This document shows, piece after piece, positions 9,785 to 22,660 of a stretch of 64,000 nt of DNA (within the stretch, counting starts at the first letter, position 1; each line of letters opens with the position of its first letter). This DNA comes from Chiayiivirga sp. (lineage in GTDB: Bacteria > Pseudomonadota > Gammaproteobacteria > Xanthomonadales > Xanthomonadaceae), in the NCBI GenBank assembly GCA_022647565.1, contig JALCLA010000003.1, positions 1-64,000 of the forward strand, given 5' to 3'. The notes below the pieces were generated by a model. That model saw only the letters and a list, made by a program, of their open reading frames with translations, ran no database searches and had not been told where the DNA came from. The position numbers were made by a program, and so were the translations under genes.

Positions 9785-10885
9785 ATGAGTGCGGGAGATG
9801 CCGGCAGCGATGCGACGGACCTGCAGCGTGAGCTGCGGTCGCGCATCGAGTTCGAGCATCGCCTGAGCGTTGCGTCGGCCGCGATGATGCGCGCCGGGCA
9901 TGAGCAACTCGATGGCACCATCGTCGATACCCTGGGGTCTATCGGGAGCCTGCTCGGAGTCGATCGCGCCTACGTGTTCGTGATCGACCACGAAGCCGGC
10001 ACCCAGAGCAACTCGCACGAGTGGGTGGCCGACGGCATTTCGGCCGAAGCCGAGTATCTGCAGAACATTCCGCTCAGCACCTTCCCCTGGCTGCTGGAGC
10101 AGTTGCGTGCCGACCAAACGGTACGAGTCGACAAGGTCGCACAGCTCCCGGCTGATGCGGAGAGCGAGCGTGGCGAGTTCGAGCGTGAAGGCATCCAGTC
10201 GATCTTGATCATGCCCTTGTGGGGCGGCGAATGCCTGCGCGGATTCGTGGGATTCGACGTGGTGCGTCGCCAGATCACCTGGGGCGATGACTATGTCGTC
10301 GGGCTCAAGCTGCTGGCGCAGATGCTGGCTGCCGCGATCACGGCTCGCGAGCTGAACCGCCGCCTGCAGCTGATGGCCTTCCACGACCCGCTCACGGGCC
10401 TTGCCAACCGCAAGTTGCTGGAAGACCGTTTCGACGGGATGTTGCGTCGCAGTCGACGCCACACTGGCGGCACGGTGGTGGGATTCGTCGACATCGACGA
10501 CTTCAAGCGGGTCAACGATCGGGACGGACACGCCGCCGGCGACTTCCTGTTGTGTGAGGTTGCGGCCCGGTTGCTGCACGCGGTGCGCGACACCGACACT
10601 GTGGCGCGCCTGGGCGGCGACGAATTCGTCCTGCTGATGGAAGCCGCAGGGCCGCAGGATGTGGCGCTGCTCGGCCAGCGCCTGGTCGATATCGGTTTGC
10701 GCGAGGTCGACCTGGGCGGCCGCCGGGTGCGGATCAGCCTCAGCGTGGGCCTGGTTTACGTTTGCGGCGGCGAGGACAAGCAGGCCGGTTTGCTGCGACG
10801 TGCCGATGCCGCGATGTATCGCGCCAAGCGTGCCGGCAAGAACTGCTGGATCGCCGACATGGTGGATGACGGATGGACGACATGA
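9785..10885 (+). CDS. GAF-GGDEF diguanylate cyclase
   Basis: Predicted to make cyclic di-GMP from two GTP. The 366-residue protein has an N-terminal GAF sensor domain (about residues 35-185) and a C-terminal GGDEF domain (about 200-360) with the intact active-site motif GGDEF at 277-281. An intact product-inhibition site RxxD (RDTD, 268-271) lies at the usual spacing before it. No membrane segment is seen, so it should be cytoplasmic. The ATG at 9785 is preceded by GTGAGG; a GTG at 9767 would add six residues. Its 3' end overlaps the dapB start by 13 bases. The ligand of the GAF domain cannot be told. Confidence 0.93.
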   Translation: MSAGDAGSDATDLQRELRSRIEFEHRLSVASAAMMRAGHEQLDGTIVDTLGSIGSLLGVDRAYVFVIDHEAGTQSNSHEWVADGISAEAEYLQNIPLSTFPWLLEQLRADQTVRVDKVAQLPADAESERGEFEREGIQSILIMPLWGGECLRGFVGFDVVRRQITWGDDYVVGLKLLAQMLAAAITARELNRRLQLMAFHDPLTGLANRKLLEDRFDGMLRRSRRHTGGTVVGFVDIDDFKRVNDRDGHAAGDFLLCEVAARLLHAVRDTDTVARLGGDEFVLLMEAAGPQDVALLGQRLVDIGLREVDLGGRRVRISLSVGLVYVCGGEDKQAGLLRRADAAMYRAKRAGKNCWIADMVDDGWTT

Positions 10886-11610
10886 GCCCGCCTCCGGTGC
10901 GCCTGCTGATCCACGGCGCGAGCGGGCGCATGGGGCGCGCGCTGCTGCGCCTGGCGGGCGAAGACCGCCGATTCCAAGTGGTGGCAGCCTGCAGTACGAG
11001 CGGGAATGCCTTGGCCGAGGCAGGTGAGGTCCCGCTATTCCCGGCATCCGCGCTGGATCAGCTGCCGGCATTCGACGTGGCCGTAGACTTCAGCCTGCCG
11101 CCCGGCTTTGACCGGATCCTGGCGCTATGCCGGCAACGCGGTGTGGCCCTGGTGTCGGGAACCACTGGCCTGGAGGCGGCGCAACTCACGGCGCTGGAAC
11201 AGGCGGCAAGGCAGGTGCCGGTGCTCTGGGCGGCGAATTTCAGTCTGGGCGTGGCCGTGCTTGGCGATCTGGTACGGCGTGCGGCGCAGGCCTTGCCGCA
11301 ATGGGACTGCGACCTGATCGAAGCGCATCACATCCACAAGCGCGATGCGCCGTCGGGTACAGCGCTGGCACTGGGCGCGGCGGTCCGGCAGGGACGCGGC
11401 GCCGAACCGCACTATGCCAGCCTGCGCGCCGGCGACATCGTGGGTGAGCATCTGGTGCAGTTTTCCGGGCTCGGTGAACGCCTGGAGCTGACACATCGCG
11501 CCACCAACCGCGACATTTTCGCGCGTGGCGCGCTCGAGTGTGCTGCGCGCCTGCACGGAAAACCCGCAGGCCGCTACGCCGTCGCGGACCTGCTGCTGGC
11601 CACTGCCTGA
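10873..11610 (+). CDS. dapB: 4-hydroxy-tetrahydrodipicolinate reductase
   Basis: NAD(P)H-dependent step of the diaminopimelate/lysine pathway. The 245-residue protein has the N-terminal nucleotide-binding motif GASGRMG and the catalytic signature EAHHIHKRDAPSGTALALG, with the His-His and Lys of the active site. The ATG at 10873 overlaps the end of the upstream cyclase gene; a second in-frame ATG at 10882 (MSPPPVRL) is equally possible. It is followed by carA, as in other Lysobacterales. Confidence 0.96.
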   Translation: MDDMSPPPVRLLIHGASGRMGRALLRLAGEDRRFQVVAACSTSGNALAEAGEVPLFPASALDQLPAFDVAVDFSLPPGFDRILALCRQRGVALVSGTTGLEAAQLTALEQAARQVPVLWAANFSLGVAVLGDLVRRAAQALPQWDCDLIEAHHIHKRDAPSGTALALGAAVRQGRGAEPHYASLRAGDIVGEHLVQFSGLGERLELTHRATNRDIFARGALECAARLHGKPAGRYAVADLLLATA

Positions 11611-11622
11611 TTCATCGAAGCG

Positions 11623-11652
11623 TTTCCATTTTGGGGCGTCGGCCACTACAAT
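11623..11652 (+). promoter_or_regulatory. possible sigma70 promoter for carA-S9-carB
   Basis: TTTCCA at 11623-11628, an 18-base spacer and TACAAT at 11647-11652 give a fair -10 and a weak -35. It lies just after dapB and would start transcription near 11659, leaving a leader of about 110 bases before the carA GTG. Confidence 0.4.
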
Positions 11653-11672
11653 TCCGGCTCGCCTGATCCCCT

Positions 11673-11708
11673 CGACCCACGGACCGCCTTTGGCTGGCCC
11701 GCGGGTCG
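11673..11708 (+). promoter_or_regulatory. hairpin in the carA leader
   Basis: CGACCC (11673-11678) pairs with GGGTCG (11703-11708). After one mismatch CGG pairs with CCG, and an inner GCC-TTT-GGC closes the tip. There is no T-run. It may influence carAB expression, but no known attenuator or riboswitch is recognised. Confidence 0.35.
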
Positions 11709-11770
11709 GTGTGTAACCAGCGCCACGCGGCGCGGTTATGCCAGGACCCTTCCCCGCAAAGGCGAGCCAC

Positions 11771-12922
11771 GTGTCACAACCTGCAATCCTCGCTCTGGCC
11801 GACGGCACCGTCTTCGAGGGGCGGTCCATTGGTGCGCCAGGGCTATCCGCCGGCGAAGTGGTGTTCAACACCGCCATGACCGGCTACCAGGAAATCCTCA
11901 CGGATCCTTCCTACGCACGCCAGCTGGTGACGCTGACCTATCCGCACATCGGCAACACCGGCTGCACGGCACTCGACGACGAGGCCGAACGGGTGTTCGC
12001 CGCTGGCCTGATCGTGCGCGAACCACCGATCTCACCCAGCAACTGGCGCAGCCAGGTGGATCTTCCGGCGTGGCTGCGCGCGCGCGGCGTGGTGGCGATC
12101 GCCGATATCGACACGCGCAAGCTCACCCGGCGCTTGCGCGATGCGGGTGCCCAGAACGGTTGCCTCGTGGCGGGGGACGCGCCTGATCGCGAGGCCGCGA
12201 TTGCGGCGGCGCGCGGGTTTCCCGGCCTCAAGGGCATGGATCTGGCGAAAGAGGTTTCCACCCGCGAACGCTACGGCTGGGCCGAGGGTAGCCTCGATCT
12301 CGACAGCGGGGCATTCCTGCGTCCCGACGCACAGTTCCATGTCGTGGCCTACGACTTCGGGGTGAAGCGCAACATCCTGCGCATGCTGGTGGATCGCGGC
12401 TGTCGCCTGACCGTGGTGCCGGCGCAGACGCCGGCGCGCGAGGTGCTGGCCGAGAAGCCCGATGGCGTGTTCCTTTCCAACGGGCCAGGCGATCCCGAAC
12501 CCTGCGATTACGCCATCGCCGCGATCCGCGACATCATTGCAGCCCGGGTTCCGACCTTCGGCATCTGCCTCGGTCATCAGTTGCTGGGTCTCGCCACCGG
12601 TGCGCGCACGCTCAAGATGAAGTTCGGTCATCACGGGGCAAACCATCCGGTGATCGATCTCGACAGCGGCCGCGTGATGATCTCCAGCCAGAACCACGGG
12701 TTCGCGGTCGACGAGAACAGCCTGCCGCCGAACGTGCGGGTCACACATCGCTCGCTGTTCGATCAGAGCAACCAAGGCATCGCCCTGGACGACGCACCGG
12801 CGTTTTCGTTCCAGGGCCATCCCGAAGCCAGTCCGGGTCCGCATGACGTGGCCGGGCTATTCGACCGATTCATCGCGGCAATGAAGACCGCGCGCGGCAC
12901 CACCTCGGGGAAGATCGCATGA
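11771..12922 (+). CDS. carA: carbamoyl-phosphate synthase small chain
   Basis: Glutamine amidotransferase subunit that feeds ammonia to CarB for arginine and pyrimidine synthesis. The 383-residue product has the N-terminal CarA domain ([21 protein letters not shown]) and a C-terminal class I amidotransferase domain with nucleophile elbow [10 protein letters not shown] and the His/Glu pair in [11 protein letters not shown]. The GTG at 11771 gives the E. coli-like N-terminus ([12 protein letters not shown]) and length; an ATG at 11738 would add 11 residues. Its stop overlaps the start of the S9 peptidase gene by four bases (ATGA). Confidence 0.95.
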   Translation: MSQPAILALADGTVFEGRSIGAPGLSAGEVVFNTAMTGYQEILTDPSYARQLVTLTYPHIGNTGCTALDDEAERVFAAGLIVREPPISPSNWRSQVDLPAWLRARGVVAIADIDTRKLTRRLRDAGAQNGCLVAGDAPDREAAIAAARGFPGLKGMDLAKEVSTRERYGWAEGSLDLDSGAFLRPDAQFHVVAYDFGVKRNILRMLVDRGCRLTVVPAQTPAREVLAEKPDGVFLSNGPGDPEPCDYAIAAIRDIIAARVPTFGICLGHQLLGLATGARTLKMKFGHHGANHPVIDLDSGRVMISSQNHGFAVDENSLPPNVRVTHRSLFDQSNQGIALDDAPAFSFQGHPEASPGPHDVAGLFDRFIAAMKTARGTTSGKIA

Positions 12923-14838
12923 ACATCCGCAACACCTGTTTCGCCATCGGAGTCGCACTCACCTTGCTGGGCCAGCCGGCACGCGCCGAGCGCCTGCCGG
13001 TCGGCGATTTCTTCAAGGATCCGGAATTCACCAGCGTCTCGCTGTCGCCCACCGGCGAGTACATCACGGTGTCCAAGCCCGAGGGCGATCGCACCTTGCT
13101 GGCGGCGTTCCGCGTCAAGGACATGAAGCTGGTCGGCAAGTGGGATTACGGCAAGAACCGCCACATCGATCGCGTGCGTTGGGTCAACGACGAGCGCTTC
13201 TTCATGTTCGTGTCGCTCAAGCTGGGCCGCTTCGATCGTCGCGTCGGGACGCCGGACGTATATGCGAGCGACGTGGACGGCGGCAATCGCATCGATATCC
13301 CGAACGGCGGCACCTACCAGATCGTCGACGTGACCTGGGACGACCCGGAAACCGTGCTGGTGCAGCGCTCGGTGGAAACCGCCTTCCTGTCCAAGCTCAA
13401 CGTCGACACCGGCAAGGTGGTGACCGTGGCCACGGCGCCGCTGCGATTCGGCGGATTCGTACTCGACAGCAAGCGCAACGTGCGCTACGCGGTCGGTGCC
13501 AAGGAGGAAGGCATCACCCAGGTCACGTTGCGGCGCGATGGCGAGAATTGGACCACCGTGCACGAAACCGAGATGGGCGGGGCCGTGCAGCGCCCGCTCG
13601 GCTTCGACCGCGAGGACAAGAACGTGGTGTTCTACCTCAGCGACACCGGTGAACCGATGCGGATCGGGTCCATGACCCCGGAGGGCGGCGACGAGCGAAC
13701 CCTGAGCCGCAACGCCAACGTCGACCCGAGCGGCTTGCTGACCAGCGCCGACGACCGCGAAGTGCTGGCGGTGGAGTATGACGACGGGTTCCCGACCTAC
13801 GATTTCGTCGACACCGAGCATCCCGAATCCAAGGCCTACGCCGGCCTGATCCAGGCCTTCCCCAAGCACGCCGTGCGTTTTGGCGGGATCAGCCGCGATG
13901 GCCGCTACATCCTGATGCGGGCCTACAGCGACATCGATCCCGGTGCCTACTACCTGTTCGACCGCGAGAAAGGCCAGGCCAAGTTCCTGCTCGCGGCGAT
14001 GGACTGGATCAAGCCGGCGACCATGTCGCCGATGCAGCCGATTGCGGTCACGGCGCGCGATGGCGTCAAGCTGCACGGGTACCTCACCTTGCCGCAGGGC
14101 AGCGATGGCAAGAACCTGCCGCTGATCCTGCACCCGCACGGCGGCCCGCACGGTCCGCGCGACCTGTGGGGCTTCAATCCCGAAGTGCAGTTCCTCGCCA
14201 ATCGCGGTTACGCCGTGCTGCAGATCAACTTCCGCGGCTCCGGCGGCTACGGCAATGCCTTCGAGAAGATGGGCTACCGCAACTGGGGCACCACGATGAT
14301 CAACGACATGACCGATGCCGTCGATTGGGCCATCGCCGAGGGCATAGCCGACAAGGATCGCCTCTGCACCTACGGCGCGTCCTACGGCGGCTATGCCGCG
14401 TTGCAATCGGTGGTGCGCAATCCGACCAAGTACGCGTGCACCATCGGCTACGTCGGCGTCTACAGCCTGCCCCTGATGTTCGAGGACGGCGATATCCCGC
14501 AGTCCGACTCCGGCCAGGCCTTCCTCAAGCGCGTGATGCCCGAATCCGTGGCCGACCAGCAGGCCCAGTCCGCGGCCTACAACATCGACAAGATCAACAT
14601 CCCGGTGATGCTGGTGCAGGGCGCCAAGGACGTGCGCGTGCCGATGTCCCAGTACCGTTCGCTGAAGAAAGGCCTGATCGACGCCGGTCGCCCGCCGGAA
14701 GTGGACATCGTCGAAGCCAAGGAAGCGCACGGCTTCTACGACTACCAGAACCAGGTCGACCTCTACACCGCGATGCAGGCCTTCCTCGACAAGCACCTCG
14801 GTGTGAAGGGCAGGGTCGAGGTCGGGGACATCAAGTAA
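12919..14838 (+). CDS. secreted S9 family (prolyl oligopeptidase-type) peptidase
   Basis: 639-residue serine peptidase of family S9. It has a signal peptide (about residues 1-24, cleavage after PARA), a beta-propeller-like N-terminal region, and a C-terminal alpha/beta-hydrolase domain. The catalytic triad can be read directly: Ser488 in GASYGG, Asp571 in QGAKDVRV and His604 in [16 protein letters not shown] supplies the oxyanion region. It is translationally coupled to carA (ATGA overlap) and ends nine bases before carB, so it is co-transcribed with carbamoyl-phosphate synthase despite an unrelated, probably periplasmic, role. The substrate is unknown. Confidence 0.92.
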   Translation: MNIRNTCFAIGVALTLLGQPARAERLPVGDFFKDPEFTSVSLSPTGEYITVSKPEGDRTLLAAFRVKDMKLVGKWDYGKNRHIDRVRWVNDERFFMFVSLKLGRFDRRVGTPDVYASDVDGGNRIDIPNGGTYQIVDVTWDDPETVLVQRSVETAFLSKLNVDTGKVVTVATAPLRFGGFVLDSKRNVRYAVGAKEEGITQVTLRRDGENWTTVHETEMGGAVQRPLGFDREDKNVVFYLSDTGEPMRIGSMTPEGGDERTLSRNANVDPSGLLTSADDREVLAVEYDDGFPTYDFVDTEHPESKAYAGLIQAFPKHAVRFGGISRDGRYILMRAYSDIDPGAYYLFDREKGQAKFLLAAMDWIKPATMSPMQPIAVTARDGVKLHGYLTLPQGSDGKNLPLILHPHGGPHGPRDLWGFNPEVQFLANRGYAVLQINFRGSGGYGNAFEKMGYRNWGTTMINDMTDAVDWAIAEGIADKDRLCTYGASYGGYAALQSVVRNPTKYACTIGYVGVYSLPLMFEDGDIPQSDSGQAFLKRVMPESVADQQAQSAAYNIDKINIPVMLVQGAKDVRVPMSQYRSLKKGLIDAGRPPEVDIVEAKEAHGFYDYQNQVDLYTAMQAFLDKHLGVKGRVEVGDIK

Positions 14839-14847
14839 GGCCAGGCC

Positions 14848-18069
<3,222 letters not shown>

Positions 18070-18180
18070 AGCGGGGCTTGCTCCGCTGGCGCCTGGTCCG
18101 GCGCATCGCAAATGGGTTTGGCCGGGAGAACTCGGCGTCAGAACGGTTGGGTTGACGATCTTGAGAGGGGAGGAAGGAGC

Positions 18181-18657
18181 ATGAGGGCACCGATGACCGT
18201 GGTGGGCGCCAAGCGCCTGCGCGAAGAGCTGGAGCACCTGAAGTCGGTGAAGCGGCCAGAGATCATCGCTGCGATCGCCGAGGCGCGTGCGCACGGCGAC
18301 CTGAAGGAGAACGCGGAGTACCACGCTGCGCGCGAGCAGCAGGGCTTCGTCGAAGGGCGGATCAAGGAACTCGAATCGGCGCTGTCGCACGCGCAGCTGA
18401 TCGACGTCGCCAAGTTGAATGCCGGTAGCAAGATCGTGTTCGGCGCCACGGTGGAACTGGCCGACAGCGACAGCGACGAGGAAGTGACCTACCAGATCGT
18501 CGGTGACCTCGAAGCGGACATCAAGCGTGGACTGATCTCGATCTCGGCACCGATCGCACGTGCCCTGATCGGCAAGAACGAAGGTGATTCCGTCGAAATC
18601 GTCGCACCCAACGGCACGCGCAGCTACGACATCGTGGCCGTGCGCTACGAAGGCTGA
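18181..18657 (+). CDS. greA: transcription elongation factor GreA
   Basis: Rescues backtracked RNA polymerase by stimulating transcript cleavage. The 158-residue protein has the N-terminal coiled coil with acidic tip ([17 protein letters not shown], with the family D and E residues) and the C-terminal FKBP-like domain ending SYDIVAVRY. The ATG at 18181 has a strong GGAGGAAGGAGC ribosome site; the frame extends upstream without similarity. The 111-base gap after carB contains a five-pair hairpin GCGCC/GGCGC without T-run. Confidence 0.97.
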   Translation: MRAPMTVVGAKRLREELEHLKSVKRPEIIAAIAEARAHGDLKENAEYHAAREQQGFVEGRIKELESALSHAQLIDVAKLNAGSKIVFGATVELADSDSDEEVTYQIVGDLEADIKRGLISISAPIARALIGKNEGDSVEIVAPNGTRSYDIVAVRYEG

Positions 18658-18681
18658 GCGGGTCGGGCACGGGACGCTCGC

Positions 18682-19641
18682 ATGAGCGTGGATGCCGCGC
18701 GGCGGAGCCTGACCCTGCTGCTGCCGGCGCGGGCGCGCCTTGCGGGTGCGCTGGATCAGGTGCCGGTGTTGGCGCGGATCCTGGCGCGCGGTGACGGCAC
18801 GCCGACAGACGCGGGTGACGAAGCCCAGTTGCAGCGTGTTTTCGACATCCTGCCGCGCGGCTTGCCGGTGGCGGCACTGACGCGCGAGCACGATTGCGCG
18901 GATGCCGGACATGCCATGTGGCTGCGCGCCGACCCGGCCCATGTGCGGGTCGACCTCGGGGCGGGCCGCATGCTGGCCTGTGGTGAACTCGGACTCGCGC
19001 GCGAGGAGGTCGAAGCCTTGCTGCAGCCGCTCAAGCCCGTATTCGGTGACGCGGGCTGTCCGATTTCCGCCGGCGCGCCATCACGCTGGTACGTGACGCT
19101 GCCGCGCGACGCGAAATTGCCCGGTTTCGTTGCACCGCACCGGGTCCTGGGCGACGACATCTTTGCCCACCTGCCGGAAGGCGAGCTGGGTCGTCGTTGG
19201 CGCGGCCTGATGAATGAAGCGCAGGTCATCCTGCACCATCACCCGCTGAATGCGCAGCGCATCGCGCAGGGCAAGCTGCCGGTCAACTCGCTGTGGTTCT
19301 GGGGCGCGGGAATCTTGCCCGATCACGTAGGTTGCCACCACGTCGCGGTATGCAGCGATGACCTGCTGCTCGCCGTGCTGGCGAAGCGCGCCGGTGCGAG
19401 GCACCACCCACTGCCGCTCCGTCCCGAAGCAGCGAGCCTGGTCTCCGGTGCGCTGTTCGACCTGCGGCGCGTGCGAGCCATCGAGGCGCTCGACAAGGAC
19501 TGGATCACACCTGCCATCCATGCGCTGGCACGTGGCGCGGTCGAGTGCCTGCAACTCGATTTTTCCGATGGCAGGTGCTGGCGTTACCGACATGCGAATC
19601 GATGGCGCTTCTGGCGTCGTCCTCCCGCGGCCTGGGCCTAG
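18682..19641 (+). CDS. RpfE-like / phosphoglycerate-mutase-related protein
   Basis: 319-residue protein that I place in the RpfE regulatory-protein family (often annotated as a phosphoglycerate mutase-like protein), which lies beside recJ in Lysobacterales and betaproteobacteria. The recognisable family block is the centre: WRGLMNEAQVILHHHPLNAQRI followed by GKLPVNSLWFWGAGILPD. No signal peptide or membrane segment is present. In Xanthomonas, rpfE belongs to the rpf cluster governing virulence factors, but its biochemical activity is not known to me. It starts 24 bases after greA and ends just before recJ. Confidence 0.8.
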   Translation: MSVDAARRSLTLLLPARARLAGALDQVPVLARILARGDGTPTDAGDEAQLQRVFDILPRGLPVAALTREHDCADAGHAMWLRADPAHVRVDLGAGRMLACGELGLAREEVEALLQPLKPVFGDAGCPISAGAPSRWYVTLPRDAKLPGFVAPHRVLGDDIFAHLPEGELGRRWRGLMNEAQVILHHHPLNAQRIAQGKLPVNSLWFWGAGILPDHVGCHHVAVCSDDLLLAVLAKRAGARHHPLPLRPEAASLVSGALFDLRRVRAIEALDKDWITPAIHALARGAVECLQLDFSDGRCWRYRHANRWRFWRRPPAAWA

Positions 19642-19648
19642 CGCGCTC

Positions 19649-21379
19649 GTGTCGAACTCGCCGCTGCTGCGTCGTCGTGCCGAGGTGGAGTTCGTTCCCT
19701 GGGCGGACGGAACCCACCCGGTGTTGCAGCGGGTCTACGCCGCGCGCGGGCTGACCCGGCCGCAACACGCCGAAATGCGCCTGGCGCGCATGCTGAGCCC
19801 GGACACCCTGGGCGGCCTGGAAACGGCCACCGGCTTGCTGGTGGATGCCATGAAAGCGCAGCAGCGCTTGCTGGTGGTAGGGGATTTCGACGCGGACGGT
19901 GCCACCGGTACCGCGGTTGCCGTGCGCGGCCTGCGTTTGCTTGGCGCGCAACAGGTCGGATACCGCGTGCCGCATCGTTTGCGCCATGGCTACGGCCTGT
20001 CGCCGGAACTGGTCGAGGACGTGCGCGAGCTGCAGCCGGACCTGGTGATCACCGTGGACAGCGGCATTGCCTGCGTGCGTGGTGTGGATGCCGCCAATGC
20101 TGCGAACATCCGCGTGCTCATCACCGATCACCACCTGCCCGGGGTCGAGCTGCCGCGCGCCGCCGCCATCGTCAATCCGAATCTCGCTGGTGACGCCTTT
20201 CCGAGCAAGGCACTGGCCGGTGTCGGCGTGGTGTTCTACCTGCTGCTCGCCTTGCGCAGACGCTTGCGCGAAGACGGCTGGTTCGCGCGCCGTGGCATCC
20301 CCGAGCCGGATCTGTCCTGCCTGCTCGATCTGGTGGCGCTCGGCACGGTCGCCGACATGGTGGCGCTGGACGAGAACAATCGGGTGCTGGTGCAGGCGGG
20401 CTTGCGCCGCATGCGCGTCGGGCAGCTGCAACCGGGCTTGCGCGCGCTGGCGCAAGTGTCGGGGCGACGCCTCGATCGCCTGTCGACCGCGGATCTCGGC
20501 TTCGCGCTCGGGCCGCGCTTGAACGCCGCCGGCCGGCTGGAAGACATGTCGGTGGGAATCGCATGCCTGCTGGCCGATTCCGAGGCGGAGGCGCTGGCGC
20601 TCGCCGGTCAGCTCGATGCGATCAACGCCGAACGGCGCGAACTGCAGCAGCAGATGCTGGAACAGGCCGAAGTCCTCGTCGGGCGCTGGCTGGCCGGGCA
20701 GGGCGATACGCCTGAGCCTGCACTATGCGTGTTCGATCCGGACTGGCATCCCGGCGTCGTGGGTCTGGTGGCATCGAGGCTGAAGGATCGCTTGCATCGT
20801 CCGGTGATCGCGTTCGCGCCGGGAGGTGAGGATGGACTGCTGCGCGGGTCGGCACGCTCCATCGCCGGGTTCCACATCCGCGATGCGCTGGCCGAGATTT
20901 CGGTGCGCGAAACCGGTTTGCTGGGCCGCTTCGGCGGCCATGCGATGGCGGCAGGCCTCGCCCTGGATCCGAGCCAGCTCGAACGATTCACCCGAGCCTT
21001 TGCACGACTGGCCGCCGAACGCCTCGATGCCGCGGCGCTGCGGGCTGAGGTGTGGAGTGACGGTGAACTGGCGCGCGATGAGATCACGCGCGACCTGGCC
21101 GAACAGTTACGCCTGGCCGGACCCTGGGGCCAGGGCTTTCCCGAACCGGTGTTTGATGGCGAATTCGAGGTGCTGGAATCCCGCGTCGTGGGCGAAACCC
21201 ACCTGAAGTTGCGCCTCAGGCACGCCGACGGCGGCGACGCCCTCGACGCGATCGAGTTCGGCGGCTGGCGCGGGGTACGCCCGGAAGGGCGACAGCGCCT
21301 CGTTTACCAGCTGGATCTGGATGACTGGCGCGACCGGCGCGGGGTGCAATTGCTGGTTCGCCAGCGGCAGCCGGCGTAG
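19649..21379 (+). CDS. recJ: single-stranded-DNA-specific 5'-3' exonuclease RecJ
   Basis: Exonuclease of recombination and mismatch repair, 576 residues from this start. The DHH phosphoesterase motifs are present: VVGDFDADGATGTAVAVRGL, VDSGI, ITDHHLPG (DHH), then LDLVALGTVADMV and the C-terminal GRFGGHAMAAGLAL of the DHHA1 region. The GTG at 19649 gives M-SNSPLLRRRAEV, matching the E. coli N-terminus; ATG at 19592 would overlap the rpfE-like gene by 50 bases. Neither start has a good ribosome site. It converges on ackA. Confidence 0.95.
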   Translation: MSNSPLLRRRAEVEFVPWADGTHPVLQRVYAARGLTRPQHAEMRLARMLSPDTLGGLETATGLLVDAMKAQQRLLVVGDFDADGATGTAVAVRGLRLLGAQQVGYRVPHRLRHGYGLSPELVEDVRELQPDLVITVDSGIACVRGVDAANAANIRVLITDHHLPGVELPRAAAIVNPNLAGDAFPSKALAGVGVVFYLLLALRRRLREDGWFARRGIPEPDLSCLLDLVALGTVADMVALDENNRVLVQAGLRRMRVGQLQPGLRALAQVSGRRLDRLSTADLGFALGPRLNAAGRLEDMSVGIACLLADSEAEALALAGQLDAINAERRELQQQMLEQAEVLVGRWLAGQGDTPEPALCVFDPDWHPGVVGLVASRLKDRLHRPVIAFAPGGEDGLLRGSARSIAGFHIRDALAEISVRETGLLGRFGGHAMAAGLALDPSQLERFTRAFARLAAERLDAAALRAEVWSDGELARDEITRDLAEQLRLAGPWGQGFPEPVFDGEFEVLESRVVGETHLKLRLRHADGGDALDAIEFGGWRGVRPEGRQRLVYQLDLDDWRDRRGVQLLVRQRQPA

Positions 21380-21387
21380 TCGCCGCA

Positions 21388-21409
21388 CGCCGCATGCCCT
21401 GATGCGGCG
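21388..21409. terminator. hairpin between convergent recJ and ackA
   Basis: CGCCGCAT (21388-21395) and ATGCGGCG (21402-21409) form a perfect eight-pair stem with a six-base loop, nine bases after the recJ stop and in the only gap between the two convergent genes. There is no T-run on either side, so it may be a weak or Rho-assisted bidirectional terminator. Confidence 0.4.
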
Positions 21410-21451
21410 CGCAGTGCCGGGGTAACGCGGGACGGCAGGTGCCGGTATGCG

Positions 21452-22660
21452 TCAAGGCGGTGCGGTCAGCGCCGCGACGGTGTCGCGTGCCGCGATCCAT
21501 TCCTCGTTGGTGCGTTCCACGGCAACGCGGACGAGGCTGCCTGTTGTGGAGATGATCGCCTCGTCCGCTTGATTGGCCCGGTCATCGAGCGTGATGCCGA
21601 GAAAGGCCAGGGCGTGGCAAACGCGCTGGCGCACGAACGCGCAGTGTTCGCCGACGCCCGCGGTGAACACCAGCAGGTCGAGTCCACCCAGCACCGCCAC
21701 CAGGGCACCGATCTCGCGCACGATGCGGCGCACGTAGAGGTCGAGCGCGATGCGGGCGCGTTCGCCGCGCTCGCCTTCGTCCTGCTCGTGCCGCACCAGC
21801 ACGCGTGGCTCGGCGGAGATGCCGGACACTCCCAGCAGCCCGGAGCGGTGATAGAGCACCTCGCCGACCTGCGCCGAACTCAGTTTCTCGATCTCCATCA
21901 GGTACAGCACCGCGCCAGGATCGAGCGCGCCGGTGCGCGTGCCCATCATCAGTCCGTCCAGTGCGGAGAAGCCCATCGTGGTGGCAACGCTCCGCAGGTC
22001 ACGCATCGCGCACAGGCTGGCACCGCTACCCAGGTGCGCAACGATGCTGCGCCTGCGCGCCGCGTCGCCATGCCGTTCCGGCAAGGCAGTGGCCATGTAC
22101 TCGTACGACAGGCCGTGGAATCCGTAGCGGCGCAGGCCGCGCTGCCAGGCCTCATACGGCAAGGGCAACACCTGCTCTACCTTGGGGATGGTGGCGTGGA
22201 AGCCGGTGTCGAAACAGGCGATCTGTGGCAGCTCCGGCTGCTCGCGCAGCAGGATCTCGACGGCTTCCAGCGCGAACGGTTGGTGCAGTGGTGCCAAGCG
22301 GATATAGGCCCTGAGATCGGCAAGCACGGTGGCGTCGATGCGCGTCGCCTCGAAGTACTTGCTGCCACCGTGCACGACGCGGTGCGCGATGGCGGCGATC
22401 TTCCTGCCGTCCAGCCGCGCGAGGACACGCTCGCGGATCAGTGTCAGCGCCGCGCGGTAGGGATGCTCGCCATCGAGTTCTATCGCAAACGGGGCCACGC
22501 CGGTCTCGCCGAAGTCAGGTGCCGGGCCACCGATGCCCTGCACCTTTCCGTTCCACTGCGGCTGGCGTGGCAACGGGCAGGCGGCCGCATCGAACAAGGC
22601 GAATTTGATGCTCGACGAGCCGCAGTTGAGGACGAGGATGAGGTCTTTCCGGTCGGTCAT
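21452..22660 (-). CDS. ackA: acetate kinase
   Basis: Converts acyl (acetyl) phosphate and ADP to the acid and ATP. The 402-residue protein has the family motifs LVLNCGSSSIKFALF at the start, AHRVVHGG, RYGFHGLSYEYM and the nucleotide region AHLGSGASLCA, then MGTRTGALDPG. It is the last gene of the minus-strand block and its ATG overlaps the stop of the maoC-pta gene (ATGA), which supports a direct CoA to acyl-phosphate to ATP pathway. Confidence 0.96.
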   Translation of the reverse strand: MTDRKDLILVLNCGSSSIKFALFDAAACPLPRQPQWNGKVQGIGGPAPDFGETGVAPFAIELDGEHPYRAALTLIRERVLARLDGRKIAAIAHRVVHGGSKYFEATRIDATVLADLRAYIRLAPLHQPFALEAVEILLREQPELPQIACFDTGFHATIPKVEQVLPLPYEAWQRGLRRYGFHGLSYEYMATALPERHGDAARRRSIVAHLGSGASLCAMRDLRSVATTMGFSALDGLMMGTRTGALDPGAVLYLMEIEKLSSAQVGEVLYHRSGLLGVSGISAEPRVLVRHEQDEGERGERARIALDLYVRRIVREIGALVAVLGGLDLLVFTAGVGEHCAFVRQRVCHALAFLGITLDDRANQADEAIISTTGSLVRVAVERTNEEWIAARDTVAALTAPP

